DNA of 64,000 nucleotides from an uncultured Opitutales bacterium. GTDB lineage: Bacteria; Verrucomicrobiota; Verrucomicrobiia; Opitutales; Intestinicryptomonadaceae. Shown one piece after another: positions 54,801-63,405 of the stretch. The stretch spans positions 1-64,000 of the forward strand of contig URAK01000005.1 in NCBI GenBank assembly GCA_900545705.1, read 5' to 3'. The number at the start of each line of letters is the position of its first letter. The first letter of the stretch is position 1. The translations under genes were made by a program, and so were the position numbers. The notes under the pieces are model-generated. The model was not told where the DNA came from, did not search any database, and saw nothing but the letters and a program-made list of their open reading frames with translations.

Positions 54801-56027
54801 ATCTTGATTCTTGACGACGACGGCAAGGAGCTTGAAGACTACGCGATAGTTGCGGGCTCTTGGATAACGGCAGCCGACGGCGAGAAAATCAAGAAGGGCA
54901 CGCAGCTTGCGCGCTGGGACCCGCACAACATTCCGATTCTTTCCGACCGCGAAGGCGTTGTGAAATTTATCGACATGATAGACGGCTTGACATTCCGCAG
55001 CGAATTTGACCCGTCCACCGGCCGCAGCACAATAACAATTTCCGACCATAAAGAAGACCTCAACCCGACAGTCGCGTTGCTCGACAGGAAGACGAAGGAG
55101 GTAATATCCCTCTACGCAATTCCGACGGGCGCGCAGGTGGTTGTCGCAAATGGCGACTACATAAGGCCCGGTACGATGATAGCTAAAACGCCCCGTTCAG
55201 CCGCCAAGACGCAGGACATCACCGGCGGTCTGCCGCGCGTTGCGGAACTGTTTGAAGCCCGCAGGCCGAAGGAAGCGGCGGAAATGGCGCGCATAGACGG
55301 CATAGTGAAAATGGCCGGAACGCGCCGCAAGAAGAAGCTCTTGAAAATAATCCCCAAGGGCGCGGACGAAAACGACGAGGGAGTTGAAGAACACCTCATT
55401 CCCGCGAACAAGCGGATAACTGTCCAGGACGGAGACGAAGTCAAGAAGGGCCAGCCCATCACCGACGGTGGATTCGATCCGAGCGAGATATTGGAGATAA
55501 TGGGGCCGAGCGCCGTGCAGGAGTACATCTTGAGGGAAATCCAAAAGGTTTACCGCTCGCAGGGTGTGACGATTAACGACAAGCACATAGAAGTGATATT
55601 GTCGAGAATGCTGCGCAAAATCCGCGTGATAGAGCCTGGAGACTCCGATTATTTCTGGGGGCAGCAAGTCGACAAATACGAATTTATGGAAACCAACAGA
55701 AAGATATCCGAAGCCGGCGGAAAGCCTGCCACGGGAGAACCTATTCTGCTTGGCATAACGAAGGCTAGCCTCGAAACTGAAAGTTTCATAAGCGCAGCCT
55801 CGTTCCAGGAAACCACGAGAGTCCTGACCGAAGCGGCGACGCTCGGCAAGCGCGACGATCTCACAGGTTTCAAGGAAAACGTCATAATGGGCAATCTGAT
55901 TCCCGCCGGGACCGGGCTTGCGGCGTACCGCAAGCTGAAGGTAATCGCCGAAGGGGAAACGTTCCCGTCATTGGCTGAGGACTCTGCGGCGGTTGAAAGC
56001 GGCGAGCCCACAATCCAGGAGTCTTAA
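51822..56027 (+). CDS. rpoC: DNA-directed RNA polymerase subunit beta'
   Basis: A 1401-residue beta' subunit. It has the zinc-ribbon [20 protein letters not shown] (about 72-91), [20 protein letters not shown], the catalytic [15 protein letters not shown] (about 467-481) and the trigger loop/bridge region [20 protein letters not shown]. It contains the active-site magnesium aspartates. The C-terminus ends in an acidic tail. No large lineage insert was noted. Start has AGGAATTTTTTTCGT before it, a weak ribosome site. Confidence 0.99.
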   Translation: [1401 protein letters not shown]

Positions 56028-56414
56028 CCGACTTCTTTCTTTCGGAGCGGCCGGCGGATTTTTTTAATGCAAGCGCGAGAGCGCTGTAAAAAATTCCCGG
56101 CAAAAAACGGCGGCGGTCCGAATTGTGGTTTTGAAAAAAAAACTATGAGACGGCGGCCCGAGCTCCAGAATCCCTCCCGGAGGTTGCCCTTGTTTTGGAA
56201 TGCGAACCGCCTTTCCGAATAGGAAGGTCACCGAGCGTTTTAACAAAGCGCAAGGCGCCGGCAAAATCGGCGCGGCGCATTCATGAAACGACGTTTGCAA
56301 AGGGAAATTTCGGGATACAAAAAATAATAATCCAAAAAATTAAAAAATAAAACTTGCCAAGAGCAGATGAATATATACTTTCATTCATCTTTCTCTTTAT
56401 AAAAGACACAAAAT
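56028..56414. other. rpoC-rpsL intergenic region
   Basis: About 390 bp without a gene. A weak hairpin GATGAA / TTCATC (56366-56389) followed by a pyrimidine run lies just before rpsL, and a TTGCCA-like -35 is at 56354. No firm promoter or terminator call is made. Confidence 0.4.
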
Positions 56415-56798
56415 ATGCCTACAATTAACCAGTTAGTTCGCAAGCCGCGCACATTGGTGGTATCGAAGACCAAAGCGCCGGCGTTAAAGTCGAATCCGTT
56501 TCGCCGCGGTGTGTGCGTGCAGGTAATGACCCGCACTCCTAAAAAGCCGAATTCCGCTATCCGCAAGGTCGCGAAAGTGCGCCTTACTTCCGGATACGAA
56601 GTAATCGCATACATTCCCGACGAAGGTCACTCCCTCCAAGAGCACAGTGTTGTCCTCGTGCGCGGTGGCCGCGTAAAGGACCTTCCTGGCGTCCGCTACC
56701 ACATCGTCCGCGGCGCGCTCGACTGCATGGGTGTTGAAAAACGTCGCCGCAGCCGCTCCAAGTATGGCGTGAAACGTCCCAAGGCGGCAAAGAAATAA
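56415..56798 (+). CDS. rpsL: 30S ribosomal protein S12
   Basis: A 127-residue S12 with PTINQLVRKPR at the start, TPKKPNSAIRKVAKVRL (Lys43 region) and GHSLQEHSVVLVRGGRVKDL (Lys88 region). Both lysines linked to streptomycin sensitivity are unchanged. It starts the rpsL-rpsG-fusA-rpsJ run. Confidence 0.99.
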   Translation: MPTINQLVRKPRTLVVSKTKAPALKSNPFRRGVCVQVMTRTPKKPNSAIRKVAKVRLTSGYEVIAYIPDEGHSLQEHSVVLVRGGRVKDLPGVRYHIVRGALDCMGVEKRRRSRSKYGVKRPKAAKK

Positions 56799-56821
56799 AC
56801 ATTTAAATTCAAGGCAGAAAT

Positions 56822-57295
56822 ATGTCACGCAGACACAGAGCTGAAAAAAGAGAACGCGTTCCGGATTCCCGCTATAAGAGCCCGCTCGTTAGCCACCTCA
56901 TAAACATGGTGATGAAAAACGGCAAAAAGACCGTCGCCGAACGCATTGTTTATGGCGCTATCGAACGCGTCAGCGAAAAACTTGAAAAGGGCGACCCCAT
57001 CGATCTTCTCTTGGGCGCTCTCGAAAATATCCGTCCCAAGCTCGAGGTAAAATCGCGCAGGGTCGGCGGCGCAACTTACCAAGTTCCCGTCGAAGTTTCC
57101 TTTGACCGTCAGCAGACGCTCGCATTCCGCTGGCTCATTGAAGCCGCCAACAACCGCAAGGGCGTTGCAATGTCGGAAGCCCTCGCATCGGAACTTGTGG
57201 ACGCCTACAACAACACTGGCACAGTGGTAAAAAAACGCGAAGACGTTCACAAGATGGCGCAGTCCAACAGGGCATTTGCGCACCTTCGCTGGTGA
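56822..57295 (+). CDS. rpsG: 30S ribosomal protein S7
   Basis: A 157-residue S7 with MSRRHRAEKRE, the SHLINMVMKNGKKTVAERIV segment and RVGGATYQVPVEV. It nucleates assembly of the 30S head. It is 23 bp from both rpsL and fusA. Confidence 0.99.
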   Translation: MSRRHRAEKRERVPDSRYKSPLVSHLINMVMKNGKKTVAERIVYGAIERVSEKLEKGDPIDLLLGALENIRPKLEVKSRRVGGATYQVPVEVSFDRQQTLAFRWLIEAANNRKGVAMSEALASELVDAYNNTGTVVKKREDVHKMAQSNRAFAHLRW

Positions 57296-57318
57296 TAACC
57301 GCTAACGGATTTTTATAA

Positions 57319-59478
57319 ATGGCAACTTTATCTCCAAAAAATTCACCCAATAGGCCGAAGCCGCTCGAATATACGAGAAACATCGGTATATCTGCGCACA
57401 TCGACGCCGGCAAAACGACCTGCTCCGAGCGAATCCTATTTTACAGCGGCGTAGTCCACAAAATAGGCGAAGTTCACGAAGGAACGGCTGTCACCGACTG
57501 GATGGAACAGGAACGCGAACGCGGTATCACCATCACGTCCTCCGCAATCAGCTGCAACTGGACGACAAGAGAGGGCCCATACAAGGGTATCGAGCACCAG
57601 ATAAACCTCATCGACACCCCCGGACACGTAGACTTTACTGCAGAAGTGGAGCGTTCTCTCCGCGTTCTCGACGGTGCGGTCGCCGTATTCTGCGCGGTTG
57701 CGGGCGTGCAGCCCCAGTCGGAAACCGTCTGGCGCCAGATGAATAAATACAGCGTCCCGCGCATTGCGTTCATCAACAAGATGGATAGAACGGGCGCCGA
57801 CTTCTATGGAGCAGTTGAAGACATCAAGACAAAGCTCAATGGAAATCCCCACCCGATATATTTGCCTATCGGTTCCGAGGACAAGCTGAAGGGCCTTATA
57901 GACCTCGTCACGATGAAGGCTTTTGTCTATGACGAAAATGACCCGCAGGGCGTAAAATTCGACACTGTTGAAATTCCCGCCGAATACAAAGAAAAGGCTG
58001 AACAGTATAGGGCGAGCCTCATTGAAGGCGTTGCGGATTTCGACGACGATATAATGGAGCGCTTCCTCGAAGGCGAAACCAATTTTGAACCCGACGAACT
58101 CAGGCGCGCAATCCGCAAGGCAACTCTTTCGCGCAAATTTGTCGCGGTAATTCCCGGCTCGGCTTTCAAGAACAAGGGCGTACAGATGCTGATGAATGCG
58201 GTTGTAGACTACCTGCCTTCTCCGCTTGACGTTCCCCCGATTAAGGCCTTCGCGGAAGGCGACGAAGACACTCCGTCTTTGGAAATAGTCCCCGACGACT
58301 TCGCGCCGCCGACAGCTTTGGCTTTCAAACTTTGGAGCGACCCGTTTGTAGGAAAACTCATATTCGTCCGCGTATACACCGGCTGCCTCAAAAAGGGCAT
58401 GACTGTGTATAATCCGCGCTCACGCAAATCCGAGCGCATCTCCCGCCTGCTTATCATCAAGGCCGACAAGCGCGACGATATTGAAGAAGCATACAGCGGC
58501 TCGATATGCGCCATAATCGGCGCCAAGGACATCGTGACGGGCGACACTCTGTGCGACCGCGACCACGAAGTTCGCCTCGAGCCCCCGACATTCCCAGATA
58601 CGGTTATCTCGATGAGTATTGAGCCCAAGAGTAAAGCCGACCAGGAAAAGTTGTCCATTGCTTTGCAGCGCTTGGCTGAGGAGGACCCGACATTCGTCGT
58701 TAAGAGCGACTCCGAAACGGGGCAGACCCTCATTTCCGGCATGGGCGAACTCCACCTCGAAATTATCCGCGACCGACTCTTCCGCGAGTTCAAGGTCGAG
58801 GCCGATTCCGGCAAGCCGCAGATCGCCTACCGCGAAACCATTACCAAGAAGGCGCACGGCGTTGGCAAGTTCGTCCGCCAGTCCGGCGGTCGCGGTCAGT
58901 ACGGTCACGCCGAAATTGACATCGAGCCTCTCGAAAAGGGCAAGCACTACGAATTTGTCAACGCAATTGTTGGCGGCGTAATCCCCAAGGAATACATAAA
59001 GCCGACGGAAGACGGAATAAAAGAAGCTATGCTCAACGGCGTTGTCGCGGGCTATCCCGTAGTCGACGTAAAAGTGACGCTCGTATTTGGTTCATTCCAC
59101 GAAGTTGACTCTTCCGAAATGGCGTTTAAGATGGCGGGCATATTTGCGTTCAAAGACGCTATGAAAAATGCAGGCCCGATACTCTTGGAGCCGATAATGA
59201 AGGTAGAAGTGACAACCCCCGACGAATATCAGGGCGACATCATGGGCGATATCAACCGCCGCCGCGGACAAATCCAAGGCATGGAGACGAAGGGCAACCT
59301 TTGCCATATCAAGGCGTTTATACCGCTGGAAACGATGTTCGGGTATGCGACGGATATACGCTCGCTCTCGAGCGGCCGCGCGTCGTATTCGATGGAGCCG
59401 AGCCACTTCGAGCAGGTTCCCAACAACGTCCTCAAACAGGTACAGGAAGGCGCAGCCCGCAAGGTTGCAAGATCGTAA
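57319..59478 (+). CDS. fusA: Elongation factor G
   Basis: A 719-residue translocation GTPase: ISAHIDAGKTTCSERIL (about 24-40), DTPGHVDFTAEVERS (about 95), NKMDRTGADF (about 152), the domain IV part GGRGQYGHAEIDIEP and MEPSHFEQVPNNV at the end. It moves tRNA-mRNA through the ribosome. The following gene is rpsJ, 21 bp away, rather than tuf. Confidence 0.99.
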   Translation: MATLSPKNSPNRPKPLEYTRNIGISAHIDAGKTTCSERILFYSGVVHKIGEVHEGTAVTDWMEQERERGITITSSAISCNWTTREGPYKGIEHQINLIDTPGHVDFTAEVERSLRVLDGAVAVFCAVAGVQPQSETVWRQMNKYSVPRIAFINKMDRTGADFYGAVEDIKTKLNGNPHPIYLPIGSEDKLKGLIDLVTMKAFVYDENDPQGVKFDTVEIPAEYKEKAEQYRASLIEGVADFDDDIMERFLEGETNFEPDELRRAIRKATLSRKFVAVIPGSAFKNKGVQMLMNAVVDYLPSPLDVPPIKAFAEGDEDTPSLEIVPDDFAPPTALAFKLWSDPFVGKLIFVRVYTGCLKKGMTVYNPRSRKSERISRLLIIKADKRDDIEEAYSGSICAIIGAKDIVTGDTLCDRDHEVRLEPPTFPDTVISMSIEPKSKADQEKLSIALQRLAEEDPTFVVKSDSETGQTLISGMGELHLEIIRDRLFREFKVEADSGKPQIAYRETITKKAHGVGKFVRQSGGRGQYGHAEIDIEPLEKGKHYEFVNAIVGGVIPKEYIKPTEDGIKEAMLNGVVAGYPVVDVKVTLVFGSFHEVDSSEMAFKMAGIFAFKDAMKNAGPILLEPIMKVEVTTPDEYQGDIMGDINRRRGQIQGMETKGNLCHIKAFIPLETMFGYATDIRSLSSGRASYSMEPSHFEQVPNNVLKQVQEGAARKVARS

Positions 59479-59499
59479 CATTTAAACAACGAAAGTAAA

Positions 59500-59808
59500 A
59501 TGGCTACTCAGAGAATTAGAATAAAGCTCAAGGGCTACGATTTTCGCACAATAGACCAAAGCGCGAACGACATCGTCGAAACAGCGAAGCGCACAGGCGC
59601 GCGCGTTTCCGGGCCCGTTCCGCTCCCGACGAAAATTGAGAAATACTCAGTAAATCGTTCCGTGCATGTTGACAAAAAGAGCATGGAACAATTTGAACTG
59701 CGCACGCACAAGCGTCTGATTGATATAGTCGATCCCACCGTCAATACGGTGGACGAGCTCAAAAAGCTCAATCTGCCTTCGGGCGTCGACATCACAATTA
59801 ACGTGTAG
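59500..59808 (+). CDS. rpsJ: 30S ribosomal protein S10 (NusE)
   Basis: A 102-residue S10 with RIRIKLKGYDFRTIDQSAND, GPVPLPTKIEKYSVNRSVHV and THKRLIDIVDPTVNTVDEL. It also acts as NusE in antitermination. It is tied to fusA (21 bp) and cut off from rplC by a terminator and about 500 bp. Confidence 0.99.
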   Translation: MATQRIRIKLKGYDFRTIDQSANDIVETAKRTGARVSGPVPLPTKIEKYSVNRSVHVDKKSMEQFELRTHKRLIDIVDPTVNTVDELKKLNLPSGVDITINV

Positions 59809-59820
59809 TGTCCGATTTTT

Positions 59821-59860
59821 CGGGGTTAGGGAGAAAAAACTCCCTCTCCGAAAACTTTTT
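59821..59860 (+). terminator. Terminator after rpsJ
   Basis: Stem GGGAG / CTCCC with further imperfect pairing outside and a loop of A, followed by a T-rich tract (ACTTTTTATT). Confidence 0.65.
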
Positions 59861-60154
59861 ATTCTTGCAAAATAAATAAAGAGGGTAAACTTCTTAAAAA
59901 AATTTCCACTTGGATATTATTTTTTAAAGCAGGAATTTTTAAAAAAGCGCAACGGGTTGCGCAGCGTGAAATAAAAAAGACCGCAAAAAAATCCGACCGC
60001 GGGAGCGGCAATAGCCGCCGCCGCAGTGACATAAGCAAATTTTAGGGCGCAAATTTTTTGAAGCATCGCCGACCGCAAAAAAGCGGCTCAACCGGAGAGA
60101 ACCAAAAAGTTTGCGCGAAATTTGTCTTTTTTTCAAAAATATCAAAAATTTATA

Positions 60155-60183
60155 TTGACTCGATGTCCCGATAGGGCATTATC
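60155..60183 (+). promoter_or_regulatory. Promoter of the rplC ribosomal operon
   Basis: TTGACT (60155-60160), 16-bp spacer, CATTAT (60177-60182). The start would be near 60190, giving a leader of about 120 bases. Confidence 0.55.
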
Positions 60184-60313
60184 GCAACTCTTTACAAATT
60201 TTTTAATCAACATAAACAACTAAAGCAGGTATGGGTCGCTCTGTTGTCTGAAGTTCAACTCGACGGCGAACAGCAGCCTCCAACGGAATTGATTCCGCCT
60301 GCCGCTTAGCAAA

Positions 60314-60952
60314 ATGAGCCAAATCATAATAGGTAAAAAACTGGGCATGACCCAGGTGTACGACGGAGCAAACACTCTCGTCCCCGTGACTGTGATAGAG
60401 GCAGGTCCATGCCCGGTCACGCAGATAAAAACAGCCCAGAGCGACGGCTACGAAGCCGTACAGATCGGCTTCGGAGCGCAAAAGACACAGCGCATGTCCA
60501 AACCCGAGCTCGGGCACCTCAAAAAAGCGGGTGCCGAACCCCTCCGCAAGCTTGCAGAATTTCGCGTTGAAAACGCTTCCGAATTTAAGCTCGGCGATGT
60601 CATCACCGTTGCGAAATTCTCGGAAGGCCAGATGGTCGACATTATTGGTACGACCAAGGGCCGCGGCTTCCAGGGTGTAATGAAGCGCTACAACTTCGAC
60701 GGACAGCCCCAGACGCACGGCCACATGATGCACCGTCGTCCCGGTTCCGTTGGCTGCCGCCAGACTCCCGGCCACGTTTACAAGGGCCGCAAGATGCCTG
60801 GCCACATGGGTCAGGTTCGCCGCACGACCCAAAACCACCCGATTGTCAAGATTCTCGAAGACAAAAATATTCTTTTAATCAAGGGCAGCATTCCCGGCGC
60901 AAAAGGCGATATCGTAATCGTCCGTCCCGCCAAGAAAGCCAAGAAAGCATAA
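60314..60952 (+). CDS. rplC: 50S ribosomal protein L3
   Basis: A 212-residue L3 with SQIIIGKKLGMTQVYD at the start and GTTKGRGFQGVMKRYNF, GSVGCRQTPGHVYKGRKMPG in the centre. It heads the S10-type operon here. No clear Shine-Dalgarno is seen before the ATG. Confidence 0.99.
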   Translation: MSQIIIGKKLGMTQVYDGANTLVPVTVIEAGPCPVTQIKTAQSDGYEAVQIGFGAQKTQRMSKPELGHLKKAGAEPLRKLAEFRVENASEFKLGDVITVAKFSEGQMVDIIGTTKGRGFQGVMKRYNFDGQPQTHGHMMHRRPGSVGCRQTPGHVYKGRKMPGHMGQVRRTTQNHPIVKILEDKNILLIKGSIPGAKGDIVIVRPAKKAKKA

Positions 60953-60964
60953 GGAGCCGCGCAC

Positions 60965-61597
60965 ATGAAACTCAAAGTTTATACAAAAGACGGTTCGAAT
61001 TTTACAGAACAGGAATTTGAAAACATTCCGCAGTTTGAAGGCGACAAAGGGCTCTTCGCGCTAAAAGAAACGCTCGTAGCGTATCAGGCGAACGCGCGCC
61101 AGGGCAACGCTTCCACTCTCGACTACGGCCACGTTAGCGGAACTTGCCGCAAGCCTTTCAAGCAAAAGGGCGGCGGTCGCTCCCGTCACGGCACTATGAA
61201 AAGCCCGATACACCGCGGCGGCGCCGTCGTGTTCGGTCCCAAGCCGCGCGACTGGTCGAAGAAAATCAACCGCAAGGTGAAGCTGCTCGCATTCAGAAGG
61301 GCTCTATTCGACAAATGTGTCGAAAACGGAATTTCCGTAATTGAAGAATTCGATGCTCCCGAATCAAAGACTAAGGCGGTCAACGCAATCCTTTCCAAAA
61401 TACAGCCGAAAGGCAAATTGCTGCTGATTGACGATGTGTTTGCCGACAAGTTTGTTCTTGCCAGCCGCAACATCGCCCGCGTCAACTTCTGCGAAACAGC
61501 CTCGCTCAGCGCGATGGAACTCGTGCAGTTCGACAACATAATCGTATCCCGCAAGGGGCTTGACACCGTTCTCGCCCGCGCAAACAAGGAGGCGTAA
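60965..61597 (+). CDS. rplD: 50S ribosomal protein L4
   Basis: A 210-residue L4 with the loop KPFKQKGGGRSRHGTMKSPI and GGAVVFGPKPRDWSKKINRK. In E. coli L4 represses its own operon, so the leader before rplC may be its target here. Confidence 0.98.
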   Translation: MKLKVYTKDGSNFTEQEFENIPQFEGDKGLFALKETLVAYQANARQGNASTLDYGHVSGTCRKPFKQKGGGRSRHGTMKSPIHRGGAVVFGPKPRDWSKKINRKVKLLAFRRALFDKCVENGISVIEEFDAPESKTKAVNAILSKIQPKGKLLLIDDVFADKFVLASRNIARVNFCETASLSAMELVQFDNIIVSRKGLDTVLARANKEA

Positions 61598-61600
61598 AAA

Positions 61601-61888
61601 ATGATTAACTCGGAAAATATTTTAAAAGGCTTCCGCGTCACCGAAAAGGCCGCGAACCTGCAAGTCGGCAACAAATACACTTTCGTCGTAGCCGAATCCG
61701 CAAGCGCGGTCGCGATAGGAAAGGCCGTTGAAAAAACCTTCAACGTCAAGGTCGAAAGCGTAAACACCATGAACGTCAAGGGCAAAGTAAAGGTTTCCCG
61801 CATGAGCAGGAACAACCCCGGCGTAAAGGGCAAAATGAAAAAGGCGATTGTCACCCTCAAGAAGGGCGACACCATTCAGATCGCGTAA
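61601..61888 (+). CDS. rplW: 50S ribosomal protein L23
   Basis: A 95-residue L23 with RVTEKAANLQVGNKYTFVVA and FNVKVESVNTMNVKGK. It sits at the exit tunnel and binds trigger factor and SRP. It starts 3 bp after rplD. Confidence 0.98.
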   Translation: MINSENILKGFRVTEKAANLQVGNKYTFVVAESASAVAIGKAVEKTFNVKVESVNTMNVKGKVKVSRMSRNNPGVKGKMKKAIVTLKKGDTIQIA

Positions 61889-61905
61889 GCAGGGAGAATC
61901 CTAAA

Positions 61906-62751
61906 ATGGCTATTATAAAAAGAAGACCTTTGACTCCGGCGCAGAGATTTCTCGAACTCAGCCGCAATGAAGTCGACAACAAGCGTCCTGAACGCGCGTT
62001 GACCGAAAGCAAGCACCGCGCAAAAGGGCGCAACTGCTACGGCCGCGTCACTTCGCGCCGCCGCGGCGGCGGGCACAAGCGCCTTTACCGCATAATCGAC
62101 TTTAAGCGCGACATAATCGACGTCCCCGCGACCGTAATGGCGATCGAGTATGACCCGTACCGCACGGCGTACATTGCTCTCGTCCAATACGAGAACGGCG
62201 AAAAGCGCTACATAATCGCCCCCGACGGACTCAAAAAAGGCGACTCAATCCTCACAACCGGCAAGCGCCAGAGCGAATTTCCGGTCGGACTCTGCCTGCC
62301 GCTTAAACTGATCCCCCCGGCGATGAGAATCCACTCCGTGGAAATGCAGCCCGGCAAGGGCGCGCAAATAGCCCGCGGCGCGGGTGTAGGCGCACAGCTC
62401 GTCGGCGTTGAAGGTGAGCTTGCGACAGTCAAAATGCCCAGCGGAGAAGTCCGCATAATCAACGCGAACTGCCGCGCGGTAATTGGGGTAGTAAGCAACA
62501 CTGAACACCGCAACCAGAGCCTCGGAAAGGCCGGCCGCAACCGCTGGATGGGCAAACGCCCGAGAGTAAGAGGTGTAGTGATGAACCCTGTCGACCACCC
62601 GATGGGCGGTGGCGAAGGCCGCACTTCCGGTGGCGGACATCCTGTTTCGCCTTGGGGACAGCTCGCGAAGGGCTACCCGACGCGCATCAAGAGCAAGCCG
62701 TCCAACTCGATGATCCTCATACGCCGCAACGGCAAAAAATTTAAGAAGTAA
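61906..62751 (+). CDS. rplB: 50S ribosomal protein L2
   Basis: A 281-residue L2 with GRVTSRRRGGGHKRLYRIID, PSGEVRIINANCRAVIGVV and the conserved C-terminal VMNPVDHPMGGGEGRTSGG. It is part of the peptidyl-transferase centre. Confidence 0.99.
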   Translation: MAIIKRRPLTPAQRFLELSRNEVDNKRPERALTESKHRAKGRNCYGRVTSRRRGGGHKRLYRIIDFKRDIIDVPATVMAIEYDPYRTAYIALVQYENGEKRYIIAPDGLKKGDSILTTGKRQSEFPVGLCLPLKLIPPAMRIHSVEMQPGKGAQIARGAGVGAQLVGVEGELATVKMPSGEVRIINANCRAVIGVVSNTEHRNQSLGKAGRNRWMGKRPRVRGVVMNPVDHPMGGGEGRTSGGGHPVSPWGQLAKGYPTRIKSKPSNSMILIRRNGKKFKK

Positions 62752-62768
62752 TTCGAAGGAGCAGATAA

Positions 62769-63047
62769 ATGTCACGTTCAATTAAAAAAGGTCCGTTTGT
62801 AGATCCGAGTCTCCAAGATAAAATCGACGAAGCGCAGAAGACGAACTCCCGCAAGCCAATACAGACTTGGTCGAGGCGTTCGGTAATCACTCCCGACTTC
62901 ATCGGCTTGAACTTCAACGTCCACAATGGCAGAAAATTTGTAGCTGTCTATGTCACCGAAAACATGGTCGGCCACAAGCTCGGCGAATTCTCGCCCACAC
63001 GCCTCTTTAAGGGACATCAACCGCACACAAAGAAGGCTACGATGTAA
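62769..63047 (+). CDS. rpsS: 30S ribosomal protein S19
   Basis: A 92-residue S19 with SRSIKKGPFVDPSLQDKI, WSRRSVITPDFIG and GHKLGEFSPTRLFKGH. Its stop codon is separated by one base from the start of an extra gene, where rplV would be expected. Confidence 0.99.
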   Translation: MSRSIKKGPFVDPSLQDKIDEAQKTNSRKPIQTWSRRSVITPDFIGLNFNVHNGRKFVAVYVTENMVGHKLGEFSPTRLFKGHQPHTKKATM

Positions 63048-63048
63048 T

Positions 63049-63396
63049 ATGGCGTTCTTCGGCAGAGGCATTTTTGTTTTCGCGGCTGTTATTGCCGCGC
63101 TGCAAACTGCTTCGGCCGCAGGTCCCGACTGGTCGCTCGCGGGGTACTCGAACATTCCTTCGACAGTCCGCGAAATTAAGACCGAAGGCGACGCCGTTCT
63201 GATAAAAATAAATACGGGCTCCATGAGCGGCTTGGCGATAGGTTCCGTCTGCTACGTTTACAGAAGCGACGCATTTATAACCCAAGCCGTGGTGGTCGAA
63301 GCGAAAAGAGACGTTTCGGTGGCCAAAGTCCTTTCAGACGAGGCGGTCTTGTCCGGAGACAAAGTTTACATTAAAAGACAACCCGATTTACAATAG
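63049..63396 (+). CDS. Secreted protein of unknown function inserted in the S10 operon
   Basis: A 115-residue protein starting at ATG 63049, one base after the rpsS stop (TAATATG), so it is likely translated by coupling. It has a clear signal peptide (MAFFGRGIFVFAAVIAALQTASA, residues 1-23). The mature part, about 92 residues, has a beta-rich pattern with VLIKINTGSMSGLAIGSVCY and VLSGDKVYIKRQ, loosely like a FlgT C-terminal or GD-repeat barrel. No family was firmly recognised. It sits between rpsS and rplV, which in nearly all bacteria are direct neighbours. Codon use resembles the ribosomal genes and it is 9 bp from rplV. Confidence 0.8.
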   Translation: MAFFGRGIFVFAAVIAALQTASAAGPDWSLAGYSNIPSTVREIKTEGDAVLIKINTGSMSGLAIGSVCYVYRSDAFITQAVVVEAKRDVSVAKVLSDEAVLSGDKVYIKRQPDLQ

Positions 63397-63405
63397 GAAA
63401 CAATT

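Larger units (their letters stand above)
59809..60313. other. rpsJ-rplC gap and rplC leader
   Basis: A 505-bp gap that splits the usual S10 operon. It contains a terminator (59821-59860), a promoter (60155-60183) and a leader. The leader has a hairpin CGGAA-TTGA-TTCCG (60284-60297) framed by GCAG / CTGC. It also has a short frame from TTG 60244 to TAG 60307-60309 that ends 4 bases before the rplC start. Possible autoregulatory leader; no direct proof. Confidence 0.55.
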
